Program-made: the position numbers and the translations under genes
Notes under the pieces: generated by a model
What the model was told of the DNA's origin: nothing
Seen by the model: the letters and a program-made list of their open reading frames with translations, nothing else
Database searches by the model: none
Origin: JAYXXU01 sp049301135
GTDB taxonomy: Bacteria; Pseudomonadota; Gammaproteobacteria; Pseudomonadales; Moraxellaceae
NCBI GenBank assembly: GCA_049301135.1
Contig: JBAQKP010000293.1
Location: 1-8,021 of the forward strand
DNA: 8,021 nt
Reading direction: 5' to 3'
Part shown: piece after piece, positions 1-5,472 of the stretch
Position numbering within the stretch: the stretch's first letter is position 1
Layout: every line of letters begins with the position of its first letter

Positions 1-382
1 CCACCGCGCCACCCGGTGGATGCAAACAACGACACAACAGCATCGCCGCAATCGCCAAGCCACCCGCCACTCCAGCCAGCAACCACAGCGGCACAGGCAG
101 CCATTGTAAACAGGCCAACCCGACCAGCGCCGACACCACATTACCCCCGAACACTGACCACGGCTGTGCCAACGGACTCGACGGCACGACAAACAGTAAC
201 ACTGCTGACGCTCCCATCGGCGCGATAAACCACAGCAGCAGATGTCCAAACAACAGATGACACAGCACTGCCGATACACTCAGCCCGATGAATGCACCCA
301 GCACACTGTGTCGCCGCTCAGCCCAACTCATGTGCGGCGCGGCAGGCAGCCAATTCAGCAGCTTTAAAAAAGGTGTTTGCAT
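1..382 (-). CDS. HPP family integral membrane protein (partial, C-terminus beyond the window)
   Basis: Reading the minus strand from the ATG at 382-380 gives 127 codons with no stop up to the window edge. An in-frame TAA lies four codons upstream, so this is the first possible ATG. The protein is very hydrophobic, with membrane segments at about residues 27-52, 53-66, 77-95 and 97-117. It carries the hallmarks of the HPP family: GASAVLLFVVPSSPLAQPW at about 57-75, FGGN at 78-81, and the signature HPPGGA at 121-126. Family knowledge: HPP proteins are small polytopic inner-membrane proteins, and plastid relatives have been linked to nitrite transport. Many bacterial members are uncharacterised, so no substrate is assigned. 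The gene starts 31 bp after the rnm stop on the same strand, so co-transcription is likely. The 3' end is missing because the window ends there. Confidence 0.88.
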   Translation of the reverse strand, partial: MQTPFLKLLNWLPAAPHMSWAERRHSVLGAFIGLSVSAVLCHLLFGHLLLWFIAPMGASAVLLFVVPSSPLAQPWSVFGGNVVSALVGLACLQWLPVPLWLLAGVAGGLAIAAMLLCRCLHPPGGAV

Positions 383-413
383 CCTGACATCCCATTACCC
401 ACTGACGCTAAGA

Positions 414-1280
414 TCACGATGACGCGGTGGATAAAATCTGTTGCCACACGCCGACCTGCCCCGCCTTGATCACTGGCACATTGCCCAGCTTAATCCACGG
501 CATACTGTCGCCATGAAAATCACTCGATGTTGACACCTGCAAGTCATACTGCGCCACCAGCCGGTCAATCATCGCACGGGTCGCTGGTGGTTCTTGAAAC
601 GCAGGTAACTCCAACGCCCGCCCACCACAGGCGACAAAATCTGCCACCAGCCGCTTCAGCACATTCGCCGATAGTCCATAACGGGTCGGATGCGCCAACA
701 CCGACTGCCCACCACAGGCATGAATCAACTGCACCGCCTCTGCCATATGCATCCACTCTGGCGCGACATAGGCGGCTTTTTTATCACCCAGCCAACGATC
801 AAACGCCTGCTGATGCCGCTGCACCAAACCTTGTTGTAACAGCCACTCAGCGATATGCGCCCGCGTCACTCGCTCGGCCTGCCCGTCAGCCATTGCCAGC
901 ACATCCGGCCACGCATCGCGCTGAATGTATGGTTGCAAACGCTGACAAATCAACTGCCCACGCGCTGCCCGCACGTGTTGTTGCTGTTGCAGTGCAGCTT
1001 GTAACTGTACCAAATCAGTCATGCCCAACCCGACAATATGCACCGAGACTGGCTTGCTGGCGGCAGGTTTAACCCACTGCGCCGATAGCTCAATGCCATT
1101 AATCAAATCTATACCCAACAGTGCTGCGACTTCGCGCGCTTCAGCCAGACCATCAATCGTATCGTGATCGGTCAGTGCCACGCGGTCAATCTTGGCTGCC
1201 GCCGCCGCGTGCATCAGTGCTGTCGGTGACAGACTTCCATCAGAAAAACGACTGTGCATGTGTAAATCGACGCGCTGCAT
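414..1280 (-). CDS. rnm: PHP-domain phosphoesterase, RNase AM / 3',5'-nucleotide bisphosphatase (YciV/TrpH family)
   Basis: This is a 288-residue protein of the PHP superfamily, close to the usual length of E. coli YciV (about 290). Visible metal-site motifs are DLHMHSRFSDG at residues 5-15 (H7, H9, D14), LTDHDT at 36-41 (D38, H39), NGIELS at 61-66 (E64), H81, LAHPTRY at 195-201 (H197) and SSDFHGD at 252-258 (D254, H256). Family knowledge: the E. coli enzyme is a cytosolic metal-dependent 5'-3' exoribonuclease that trims the 5' ends of rRNAs and also hydrolyses 3',5'-nucleoside bisphosphates such as pAp. The assignment to this subfamily rather than another PHP phosphatase rests on the length and on the late SDFH...PWIKLG motif. 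The ATG at 1280 places DLHMHS directly at the N-terminus, as in homologues. The gene diverges from yciB across 41 bp and is followed closely by the HPP gene. Confidence 0.9.
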   Translation of the reverse strand: MQRVDLHMHSRFSDGSLSPTALMHAAAAAKIDRVALTDHDTIDGLAEAREVAALLGIDLINGIELSAQWVKPAASKPVSVHIVGLGMTDLVQLQAALQQQQHVRAARGQLICQRLQPYIQRDAWPDVLAMADGQAERVTRAHIAEWLLQQGLVQRHQQAFDRWLGDKKAAYVAPEWMHMAEAVQLIHACGGQSVLAHPTRYGLSANVLKRLVADFVACGGRALELPAFQEPPATRAMIDRLVAQYDLQVSTSSDFHGDSMPWIKLGNVPVIKAGQVGVWQQILSTASS

Positions 1281-1284
1281 CCTC

Positions 1285-1290
1285 TATACT
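1285..1290 (+). promoter_or_regulatory. Possible -10 element of the yciB promoter
   Basis: The sequence TATACT (5 of 6 matches to TATAAT) sits in the 41-bp region between the divergent rnm and yciB starts. It is placed to start transcription about 25 nt before the yciB ATG. No good -35 box is visible upstream; the best candidates (TGTAAA at 1261-1266) are weak and lie inside the start of rnm. Inference only. Confidence 0.28.
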
Positions 1291-1321
1291 TTCGCTTCTG
1301 CCATCAGACCTTCAGAGTAGC

Positions 1322-1870
1322 ATGAAAGCGTTTTTGGATTTTATTCCGCTATTGGTGTTCTTTTACTTGTTTAAGACCGAAGACGTGTTTGTCGCCACAC
1401 AGGGACTGCTGCTCTCGACCACAGCAGTCTACGCGCTGCATTTTGGCATGCAAAAAGGCAAGCTCGAAAAAGCCCAATGGATCACGCTATTTTTGACCAT
1501 CGGTTTCGGCGCACTGACCCTGCTGCTGCACGATGATATTTATATTCGCTGGAAATCCACCGTGATTAACTGGCTGTTTGGGGTGATTTTTATCATCGGT
1601 AACTATGTGCATTTTGGCAAAGGCGAACCCAAAGCGCTGACAGAACGTATGCTTGGCTCGGTGTTTGAGATGACACATGCACAGTGGAAAGCGCTGGCGT
1701 GGGTGTGGGCTGCGTATTTCTTTGTGCTGGGCGGCGTGCATTTATGGTTTGCGTTTATTTTGCCTGAGTATTGGATCGACTTTAAAGTGTTTGGCTCGAT
1801 GGGCATTACACTGGCTTTTTTTGTCGGCAACTTTATGTTCCTACGCAAATTTATGAAACAACAACCTTAA
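1322..1870 (+). CDS. yciB: Inner membrane septation-related protein YciB (intracellular septation protein A, IspZ family)
   Basis: The 182-residue protein starts at the ATG at 1322. The frame is open upstream to 1121, but that extra stretch lies over the antisense of rnm, and MKAFLDFIPLLVFFYLFK is the usual N-terminus of the family, so 1322 is chosen. Typical motifs are FKTEDVFVATQ at 17-27, HDDIYIRWKSTVINWLFG at 70-87, NYVHFGKGEPKALTERML at 94-111, W123 and W127, and WIDFKVFGSMGIT at 151-163. There are about five hydrophobic membrane segments. Family knowledge: YciB is an inner-membrane protein that interacts with elongation and division proteins and helps maintain cell-envelope integrity; loss of the Shigella homologue affects septation. 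E. coli YciB is of nearly equal length (179). It is followed after 29 bp by yciI, probably in one operon. The ribosome-binding site is poor. Confidence 0.94.
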   Translation: MKAFLDFIPLLVFFYLFKTEDVFVATQGLLLSTTAVYALHFGMQKGKLEKAQWITLFLTIGFGALTLLLHDDIYIRWKSTVINWLFGVIFIIGNYVHFGKGEPKALTERMLGSVFEMTHAQWKALAWVWAAYFFVLGGVHLWFAFILPEYWIDFKVFGSMGITLAFFVGNFMFLRKFMKQQP

Positions 1871-1884
1871 GCCAGACCGACTGA

Positions 1885-1891
1885 TTTGGAG
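1885..1891 (+). promoter_or_regulatory. Ribosome-binding site fixing the yciI start
   Basis: TTTGGAG lies 8 nt before the ATG at 1900. It overlaps the in-frame GTG at 1891, which therefore cannot be the start; the first residue is that of MPLFSIVC, as in YciI homologues. Confidence 0.7.
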
Positions 1892-1899
1892 TGATTGAT

Positions 1900-2196
1900 A
1901 TGCCATTATTTTCGATTGTTTGCACCGATGCACCGAATAGCCTTGAACAACGTCTGGCCGTGCGACCACAGCATTTGGCGCGTCTACAAGCCCTGCACGC
2001 CGAAGGTCGGCTGGTGTTGGCGGGCCCCAATCCAGTCGATCACGCCGATCTAAGCCAAGGTTTTACCGGAAGCCTGTTGGTGTTGGATTTTCCAGATCGT
2101 GCCAGTTTGGATGCTTGGCTGGCCGAAGAACCCTATACGCTGGCAGGGGTTTACGCTACCATCGTCGCGAGTCCCTTCCGCCAAGTGCTGCCTTAA
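1900..2196 (+). CDS. yciI: YCII-domain protein YciI
   Basis: The 98-residue protein has the same length as E. coli YciI. The whole chain fits the YCII fold (a dimeric alpha+beta, ferredoxin-like domain). The family motifs are RLAVRPQHLARLQALHAEGRL at about 18-38 (split across a helix, with conserved H25), AGPNP at 41-45, GFTGSLLVLDF at about 54-64, and DPY-like EEPYTLAGVY at 76-85 before the final PFRQVLP. Family knowledge: a conserved His and an acidic residue form a pocket that resembles an active site, but the biochemical role is not established in most bacteria, and some relatives are dehalogenase- or isomerase-like. The gene lies 29 bp after yciB and 15 bp before the next gene on the same strand, so it is probably co-transcribed with them. 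Confidence 0.93.
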   Translation: MPLFSIVCTDAPNSLEQRLAVRPQHLARLQALHAEGRLVLAGPNPVDHADLSQGFTGSLLVLDFPDRASLDAWLAEEPYTLAGVYATIVASPFRQVLP

Positions 2197-2211
2197 CTGT
2201 GCCGCACATCT

Positions 2212-2712
2212 ATGGTTAGCCTGTTGTTTATGCCGAGTTCTTTATCGACGTCTCTGTGGACGCTGCGCCCCACTGCTGCCTGCTTGCTGGTGCTGACGGC
2301 GATCCATACGCCTAGCGTTTATGCAAGTGCAGCACAACCGCACAACGTGCCAACTACCCGCGTGCCGACGACAAGCGCGGTTGCTGCCAGCACAGACCGT
2401 CCTGCCGTGCCGCCAGCCAATAACAATCGTCCCATGACTGCACAGCAATATATTCAGCAGCAACATGAACTGCGGCAAGAAGTTAAAAAAATGCAGCAGC
2501 AAGTCGATCAGATCGCTGAAGCGCATCAAGCGGCGATGACCCAAAATCAAGCGCTACAACTGGCCAACGATAATCTATCGGTACAGGTCAAAGTACTGCA
2601 ATCCGAGCAAAGCGCGCAGATGTTTTTATATGGTGCAGCGACGATTGGGATGGGCGGGATTATGGGTTTTATTTTGGGCAATGTGATGGCACGACGGCAG
2701 CGCCGCTGGTAG
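2212..2712 (+). CDS. Exported, C-terminally membrane-anchored coiled-coil protein (resembles the tail of the YgiM/SH3-anchor family, without the SH3 domain)
   Basis: I do not recognise a full-length family for this 166-residue protein. An N-terminal hydrophobic segment (about 20-37) ends in VYASAA, a plausible signal peptidase I site near residue 40. Next come a Pro/Thr/Ala-rich linker (about 42-75) and a Gln-rich helical stretch with heptad character (about 76-135, rich in QQQ and ELRQEVKKM). A single membrane segment follows at 137-158 (FLYGAATIGMGGIMGFILGN), with a basic end, ARRQRRW. The last three elements match the C-terminal plan of TIGR04211-type SH3-and-anchor proteins (YgiM), in which a bacterial SH3 domain normally occupies the part that is a linker here. 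It is predicted to be in the inner membrane with the coiled coil in the periplasm. The start is uncertain: ATG 2212 or ATG 2230, neither with a strong ribosome-binding site. It lies between yciI (15 bp) and mnmC (66 bp). Confidence 0.72.
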   Translation: MVSLLFMPSSLSTSLWTLRPTAACLLVLTAIHTPSVYASAAQPHNVPTTRVPTTSAVAASTDRPAVPPANNNRPMTAQQYIQQQHELRQEVKKMQQQVDQIAEAHQAAMTQNQALQLANDNLSVQVKVLQSEQSAQMFLYGAATIGMGGIMGFILGNVMARRQRRW

Positions 2713-2752
2713 CCTGAGCTTTTGCAACACTATCCATATTCAACACACTCAA

Positions 2753-2761
2753 TGCTGTAAT
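2753..2761 (+). promoter_or_regulatory. Possible extended -10 promoter for mnmC
   Basis: TGCTGTAAT fits an extended -10 element (TGnTATAAT) with one mismatch, about 18 nt before the mnmC ATG and inside the 66-bp gap after the coiled-coil gene. No convincing -35 box is seen. The larger gap compared with the 15-29 bp spacings upstream makes a separate promoter reasonable, but this is inference. Confidence 0.25.
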
Positions 2762-2778
2762 TAGCCAGACCCATCCTC

Positions 2779-4647
2779 ATGCGCGAACCGATTCAAACCG
2801 CCGAACTCGACTGGCAGGCGACACCGCTTGGTGAGACTCCGCTGTCACGTCAATTCGGCGACGTGTATTTTTCTCGTGCGAATGGCTTGGCCGAAACGCA
2901 ATATGTATTTTTGCAGGGCAATGACCTGCCGCAGCGTTTGGCACAACTCGGCGCGTATGATTATTTTGTGGTCGGCGAAACGGGCTTTGGTACGGGCTTA
3001 AACTTTCTGGCACTGTGGCAATTGTGGCGACAAGTGCGCCCCGACAACCACAGCCGCTTGCACATGTTCAGCGTCGAAAAACACCCGCTCACACTAACCG
3101 ACCTGCGCCGCGCCTTGGCCAACTGGCCGGAGTTAGCCGACATGTCTGCGCAGTTGTTGGCGCAATATCCACCGCCGTTGTCGGGTGTGCATCGGCTGAT
3201 TTTTGCCGAGGAACGCTTGTCGTTGGATATTTGGCTGGGCGATGCCGCCGAGTGCTTGTCGAAGATTTATAGCGAACGTCCGATACAGGCGTGGTTTTTA
3301 GATGGCTTTGCACCGGCCTGTAATCCAGAACTGTGGCAGGCGCAAGTGATCGATCAGATCGTGCGGCTGTCGGCAGTGGGCACAACCTTTGCGTCATTTA
3401 GTGTGGCGCAGGTGGTCAGGCAGGGTTTAGCGGCACATGGCATCAGCGTCACGCGTCCGAAGGGCTTTAAATATCGCCGTGAAATGCTCAAAGCCCACTG
3501 GCCGCAGCCCGAATCCGACACTCCAACAGCCTCGACCAATAGCACAGAACAGCTTTTGCCAATTGCAGTGATTGGAGCAGGTATCGCGGGACTGTCTTGT
3601 GCGTATGCTTTGGCACAGCGTGGTTATGCGGTACAGATTTTTGATCAATCTAAGCCGCTGGCCGGTGCGTCGGGCAATCCACGTGCGCTGCTGATGCCCA
3701 AACTCACCCCACTCAGCCACGTCAGCGAGCATCTGCATACACTGGGCTGGCTCTCCACCCTGCGCTGGTGGTCGGTCTGGCAACAAGATATGCAAGTGCT
3801 TGAACAGACTGGCGGCTTAAGCCTGCATACAGAAAAACATCAGATTGAGTTTAATAAACTCGCTAACTATCCGACCGAGATTACACAGGCTTACAGCGCG
3901 GCTGAGTCCAGCCAGACCAGCGACACTGCGCTGACCACCGATGCGCTGTGGATCGAACACGCTGCCCTACTGAATCCGGCAGCACTGGCTGACAGCGTGT
4001 TGGCGCATCCGTTGATCAGCCTGCACACGGCACAGGTCACACAACTACAGCGGTCTGCTGCTGGCTGGCAATTGGACACCGCCAATGGTGTTCTAAAAAC
4101 AACATTTCAACACGTCATCGTGTGTACTGCGCTGGCCAGTCAGCAGCTCTGCCCCAGCCTGCCTCGCTTGAATCCGATTCGTGGTCAACTGTCATGGTGT
4201 ACTGCGCCCGCTGGCAGTCCAGCAGTGTCGCTATCCTATGGCGGCTATTGCGCTCAGTTTGGACAAGACGGTCAGCCGCAACTGTTATTCGGTGCATCGT
4301 TTATTCGACAAGACGACCAAACTGATCTGAGAATAGAGGATCACCAACACAACGCCGCCCTACTCGCCGACGTGCTACCGGATCTGGCAGCTGCTTTACC
4401 AGACTCGGCAACGTGGCAAGGTCGTGCCTCAATTCGGGCGCAAATGCGCGATTATTTACCGTTGGTTGGGGCTGTACCGGAGCAAGACGGCGTTTGGGTT
4501 TTGGCGGGGTTGGGGTCAAAAGGCTTTGCGTTTGCGCCGTTGTGTGCCGAGTTATTGGCGGCGCAAATGTTTGGCGAGGTGTGGCCGGTATCGGCTGCGT
4601 TGGGGCATAAACTCCGCGCTAGTCGTGCTGCACCTGAAAAAGGTTGA
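2779..4647 (+). CDS. mnmC: Bifunctional tRNA 5-methylaminomethyl-2-thiouridine biosynthesis protein MnmC
   Basis: This is a 622-residue two-domain enzyme, somewhat shorter than E. coli MnmC (about 668). The N-terminal methyltransferase (MnmC1, about 1-240) shows LDWQATPLGETPLSRQFGDVYFS at about 10-32 (in part), the SAM-binding loop GETGFGTGLNF at 67-77, acidic E100 in SVEKHPLT, and FLDGFAPACNPELW at 173-186. The C-terminal FAD oxidoreductase (MnmC2, about 260-615) shows the Rossmann motif VIGAGIAGLSCAYAL at 264-278, GASGNPRALLMPKL at 296-309, the R549/R553 pair before DYLPLVG, and GLGSKGFAFAPL at 577-588. Family knowledge: in the cytosol the FAD domain removes the carboxymethyl group from cmnm5(s2)U34 to give nm5(s2)U34, and the SAM domain methylates it to mnm5(s2)U34 in the wobble position of tRNAs for Lys, Glu and others. 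The acidic and Thr/Ser-rich stretch at about 243-258 is the interdomain linker. Translation probably starts at ATG 2779, because the ligand motifs follow at the usual distance. The gene ends convergently with the antitoxin gene. Confidence 0.97.
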   Translation: MREPIQTAELDWQATPLGETPLSRQFGDVYFSRANGLAETQYVFLQGNDLPQRLAQLGAYDYFVVGETGFGTGLNFLALWQLWRQVRPDNHSRLHMFSVEKHPLTLTDLRRALANWPELADMSAQLLAQYPPPLSGVHRLIFAEERLSLDIWLGDAAECLSKIYSERPIQAWFLDGFAPACNPELWQAQVIDQIVRLSAVGTTFASFSVAQVVRQGLAAHGISVTRPKGFKYRREMLKAHWPQPESDTPTASTNSTEQLLPIAVIGAGIAGLSCAYALAQRGYAVQIFDQSKPLAGASGNPRALLMPKLTPLSHVSEHLHTLGWLSTLRWWSVWQQDMQVLEQTGGLSLHTEKHQIEFNKLANYPTEITQAYSAAESSQTSDTALTTDALWIEHAALLNPAALADSVLAHPLISLHTAQVTQLQRSAAGWQLDTANGVLKTTFQHVIVCTALASQQLCPSLPRLNPIRGQLSWCTAPAGSPAVSLSYGGYCAQFGQDGQPQLLFGASFIRQDDQTDLRIEDHQHNAALLADVLPDLAAALPDSATWQGRASIRAQMRDYLPLVGAVPEQDGVWVLAGLGSKGFAFAPLCAELLAAQMFGEVWPVSAALGHKLRASRAAPEKG

Positions 4648-4658
4648 TTTAACACAAC

Positions 4659-4676
4659 ACCGCCACTGTGGGCGGT
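4659..4676. terminator. GC-rich hairpin between convergent mnmC and the antitoxin gene
   Basis: ACCGCCACTGTGGGCGGT forms a perfect 6-bp stem with a 6-nt loop. It lies 12 nt after the mnmC stop and 10 nt after the antitoxin stop on the other strand. On the minus strand it is followed by a partly T-rich run (GTTGTGTTAAAT); on the plus strand no T tract follows. It probably acts mainly for the leftward transcript and possibly for both. The same hairpin, with one base changed in the loop, recurs at 5422-5439. Confidence 0.5.
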
Positions 4677-4686
4677 CTGTCGTCGT

Positions 4687-4986
4687 TTAGGCGGGTTGGT
4701 CGATTAGCTCTATGCGGATATGCTTGCCTAATGCCTGCGCCGCACTTGCCAACGTGGTTAAGGTCAAGCTGGTGTCCTCTTCATCGAGTAACCGATTCAA
4801 AGATGATCTACTGGTATGCATTCGTTTTGCCATTTCGGTCTTGGTCAGATGCTGGGCTTTCATGGCCTGTTTAAGCTGCCATGCTAGTACCCGCTTGACT
4901 GCCACGGCTGATACTTCGTCCAAGATCCCTTCACTGTTTAGGAAGCTGTCAAAATCACTACCGATGTGCGGATTGTGAGTGGTCAT
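4687..4986 (-). CDS. XRE/HigA-like helix-turn-helix antitoxin of a type II toxin-antitoxin module
   Basis: The 99-residue protein has a single Cro/C1-type helix-turn-helix at about residues 36-80: QLKQAMKAQHLTKTEMAKRM followed by TSRSSLNRLLD and the hydrophobic LTTLASAAQALG. It ends in the short strand IRIELI that is usual in HigA-like antitoxins. The ATG (4986-4984) overlaps the toxin stop as ATGA, and a clear ribosome-binding site AGAGGA (5000-4995) lies 8 nt upstream inside the toxin gene. Family knowledge: such antitoxins bind and neutralise the partner toxin in the cytosol and repress the shared promoter. Gene order is toxin then antitoxin, the HigBA arrangement. Pairing with the upstream gene is inferred from the overlap and from family habits. 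The first 30 residues are acidic and may hold the toxin-binding segment. Named by family only; the exact subfamily was not tested. Confidence 0.88.
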   Translation of the reverse strand: MTTHNPHIGSDFDSFLNSEGILDEVSAVAVKRVLAWQLKQAMKAQHLTKTEMAKRMHTSRSSLNRLLDEEDTSLTLTTLASAAQALGKHIRIELIDQPA

Positions 4987-5345
4987 AGCGTTTGTCCTCT
5001 CAGTTGCGATAATCGTGTTTTTGCCAAGTCCAAGTCAGACGACGGGGTTTTTTGCGATTTCTTGATAAACCCATGTAACAAAACCATACGCCCCTCGACA
5101 ATCGTAAATAGCACCCTTGCGATTTTGTGGTTTAGGCTAATTCGCACTTCCCACAAACCTTGCTCCAGCTTGCGCACCAACGGCATACCCAAAGGCCAAC
5201 CAACTTGAACCGTTTTGATGTCCTCGCCAATCGTGCGCCGCTCTGTTGGCTCTAAAGCCTTTAACCAGTCCCGAACCGGCTCTGTTCCTGCATCGCTACG
5301 GAAAAAAGCCACTTGCAACACGATCGGTATCGGTTCGTTTGTCAT
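4983..5345 (-). CDS. RelE/HigB-like toxin (phage-derived Gp49-like, DUF891 family)
   Basis: The 120-residue toxin starts at ATG 5345, giving MTNEPIPIVLQVAFF. The open frame continues upstream to 5429, but that extension covers the operator repeat and the terminator hairpin, and its residues do not look like the family, so 5345 is preferred. GGTGG just before the ATG is a modest ribosome-binding site. Family motifs are PVRDWLKAL at 23-31, KLEQGLWEVRIS at 59-70, ARVLFT at 76-81 and LLHGFIKKSQKTP at 89-101, with the conserved basic residues (R68, R77, K95, K96) expected of an mRNA-cleaving RelE-fold toxin. Family knowledge: these toxins cut mRNA, often at the ribosome, and are held inactive by the XRE partner. 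The gene overlaps the antitoxin by 4 bp and both are read leftward from one promoter. Activity is inferred, not shown. Confidence 0.9.
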   Translation of the reverse strand: MTNEPIPIVLQVAFFRSDAGTEPVRDWLKALEPTERRTIGEDIKTVQVGWPLGMPLVRKLEQGLWEVRISLNHKIARVLFTIVEGRMVLLHGFIKKSQKTPSSDLDLAKTRLSQLRGQTL

Positions 5346-5376
5346 TATCCACCGTATAGCATCGCTGTTTATAGAA

Positions 5377-5396
5377 GTGTACCAAATAAAGTACAC
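5377..5396. promoter_or_regulatory. Perfect inverted repeat in the toxin-antitoxin promoter (candidate operator)
   Basis: GTGTACCAAATAAAGTACAC has 6-bp perfect arms (5377-5382 and 5391-5396) around an AT-rich 8-nt spacer, 31 nt upstream of the toxin ATG. On the minus strand it overlaps likely promoter sequence: TTGGTG at 5399-5394 could be a -35 box, with TTCTAT (5376-5371) or TATAAA (5373-5368) as the -10. The location, symmetry and size fit an operator bound by the dimeric XRE antitoxin for autoregulation; the binding itself is inference. Confidence 0.5.
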
Positions 5397-5421
5397 CAAG
5401 TGAAATTTGACACAAAACAAA

Positions 5422-5439
5422 ACCGCCACGGTGGGCGGT
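5422..5439 (-). terminator. Rho-independent terminator of the type ISP methyltransferase gene
   Basis: On the minus strand, ACCGCCCACCGTGGCGGT forms a GC-rich hairpin followed at once by TTTTGTTTTG. It lies 33 nt downstream of the TAA-type end of the leftward type ISP frame and before the toxin promoter, so it separates the two transcripts. It is almost identical to the hairpin at 4659-4676. Confidence 0.75.
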
Positions 5440-5472
5440 GATGCTGATGGGCTTGATCACTTGCGCGGTCGT

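Noticed and set aside
527..1072. A 181-codon plus-strand open frame over rnm
   Set aside because: It is the antisense shadow of a well-recognised PHP gene. Its product is low-complexity and rich in Pro, Ala and His, with no family features.
1121..1321. N-terminal extension of the yciB frame
   Set aside because: It overlaps rnm antisense and has no YciB-like residues. Homologues begin at the MKAFLDFIP encoded from 1322.
2099..2296. A plus-strand open frame overlapping yciI and the coiled-coil gene
   Set aside because: It bridges the end of one real gene and the start of another in a different frame and has no recognisable features.
4659..4676. Hairpin considered as an integron attC or recombination site
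   Set aside because: It lacks the paired R and L box structure and length of attC sites, and its position between convergent genes is better explained as a terminator.
5346..5429. A 28-residue N-terminal extension of the toxin from ATG 5429
   Set aside because: It would be translated through the terminator hairpin and the operator repeat, upstream of the likely transcription start, and it adds residues not typical of the family.
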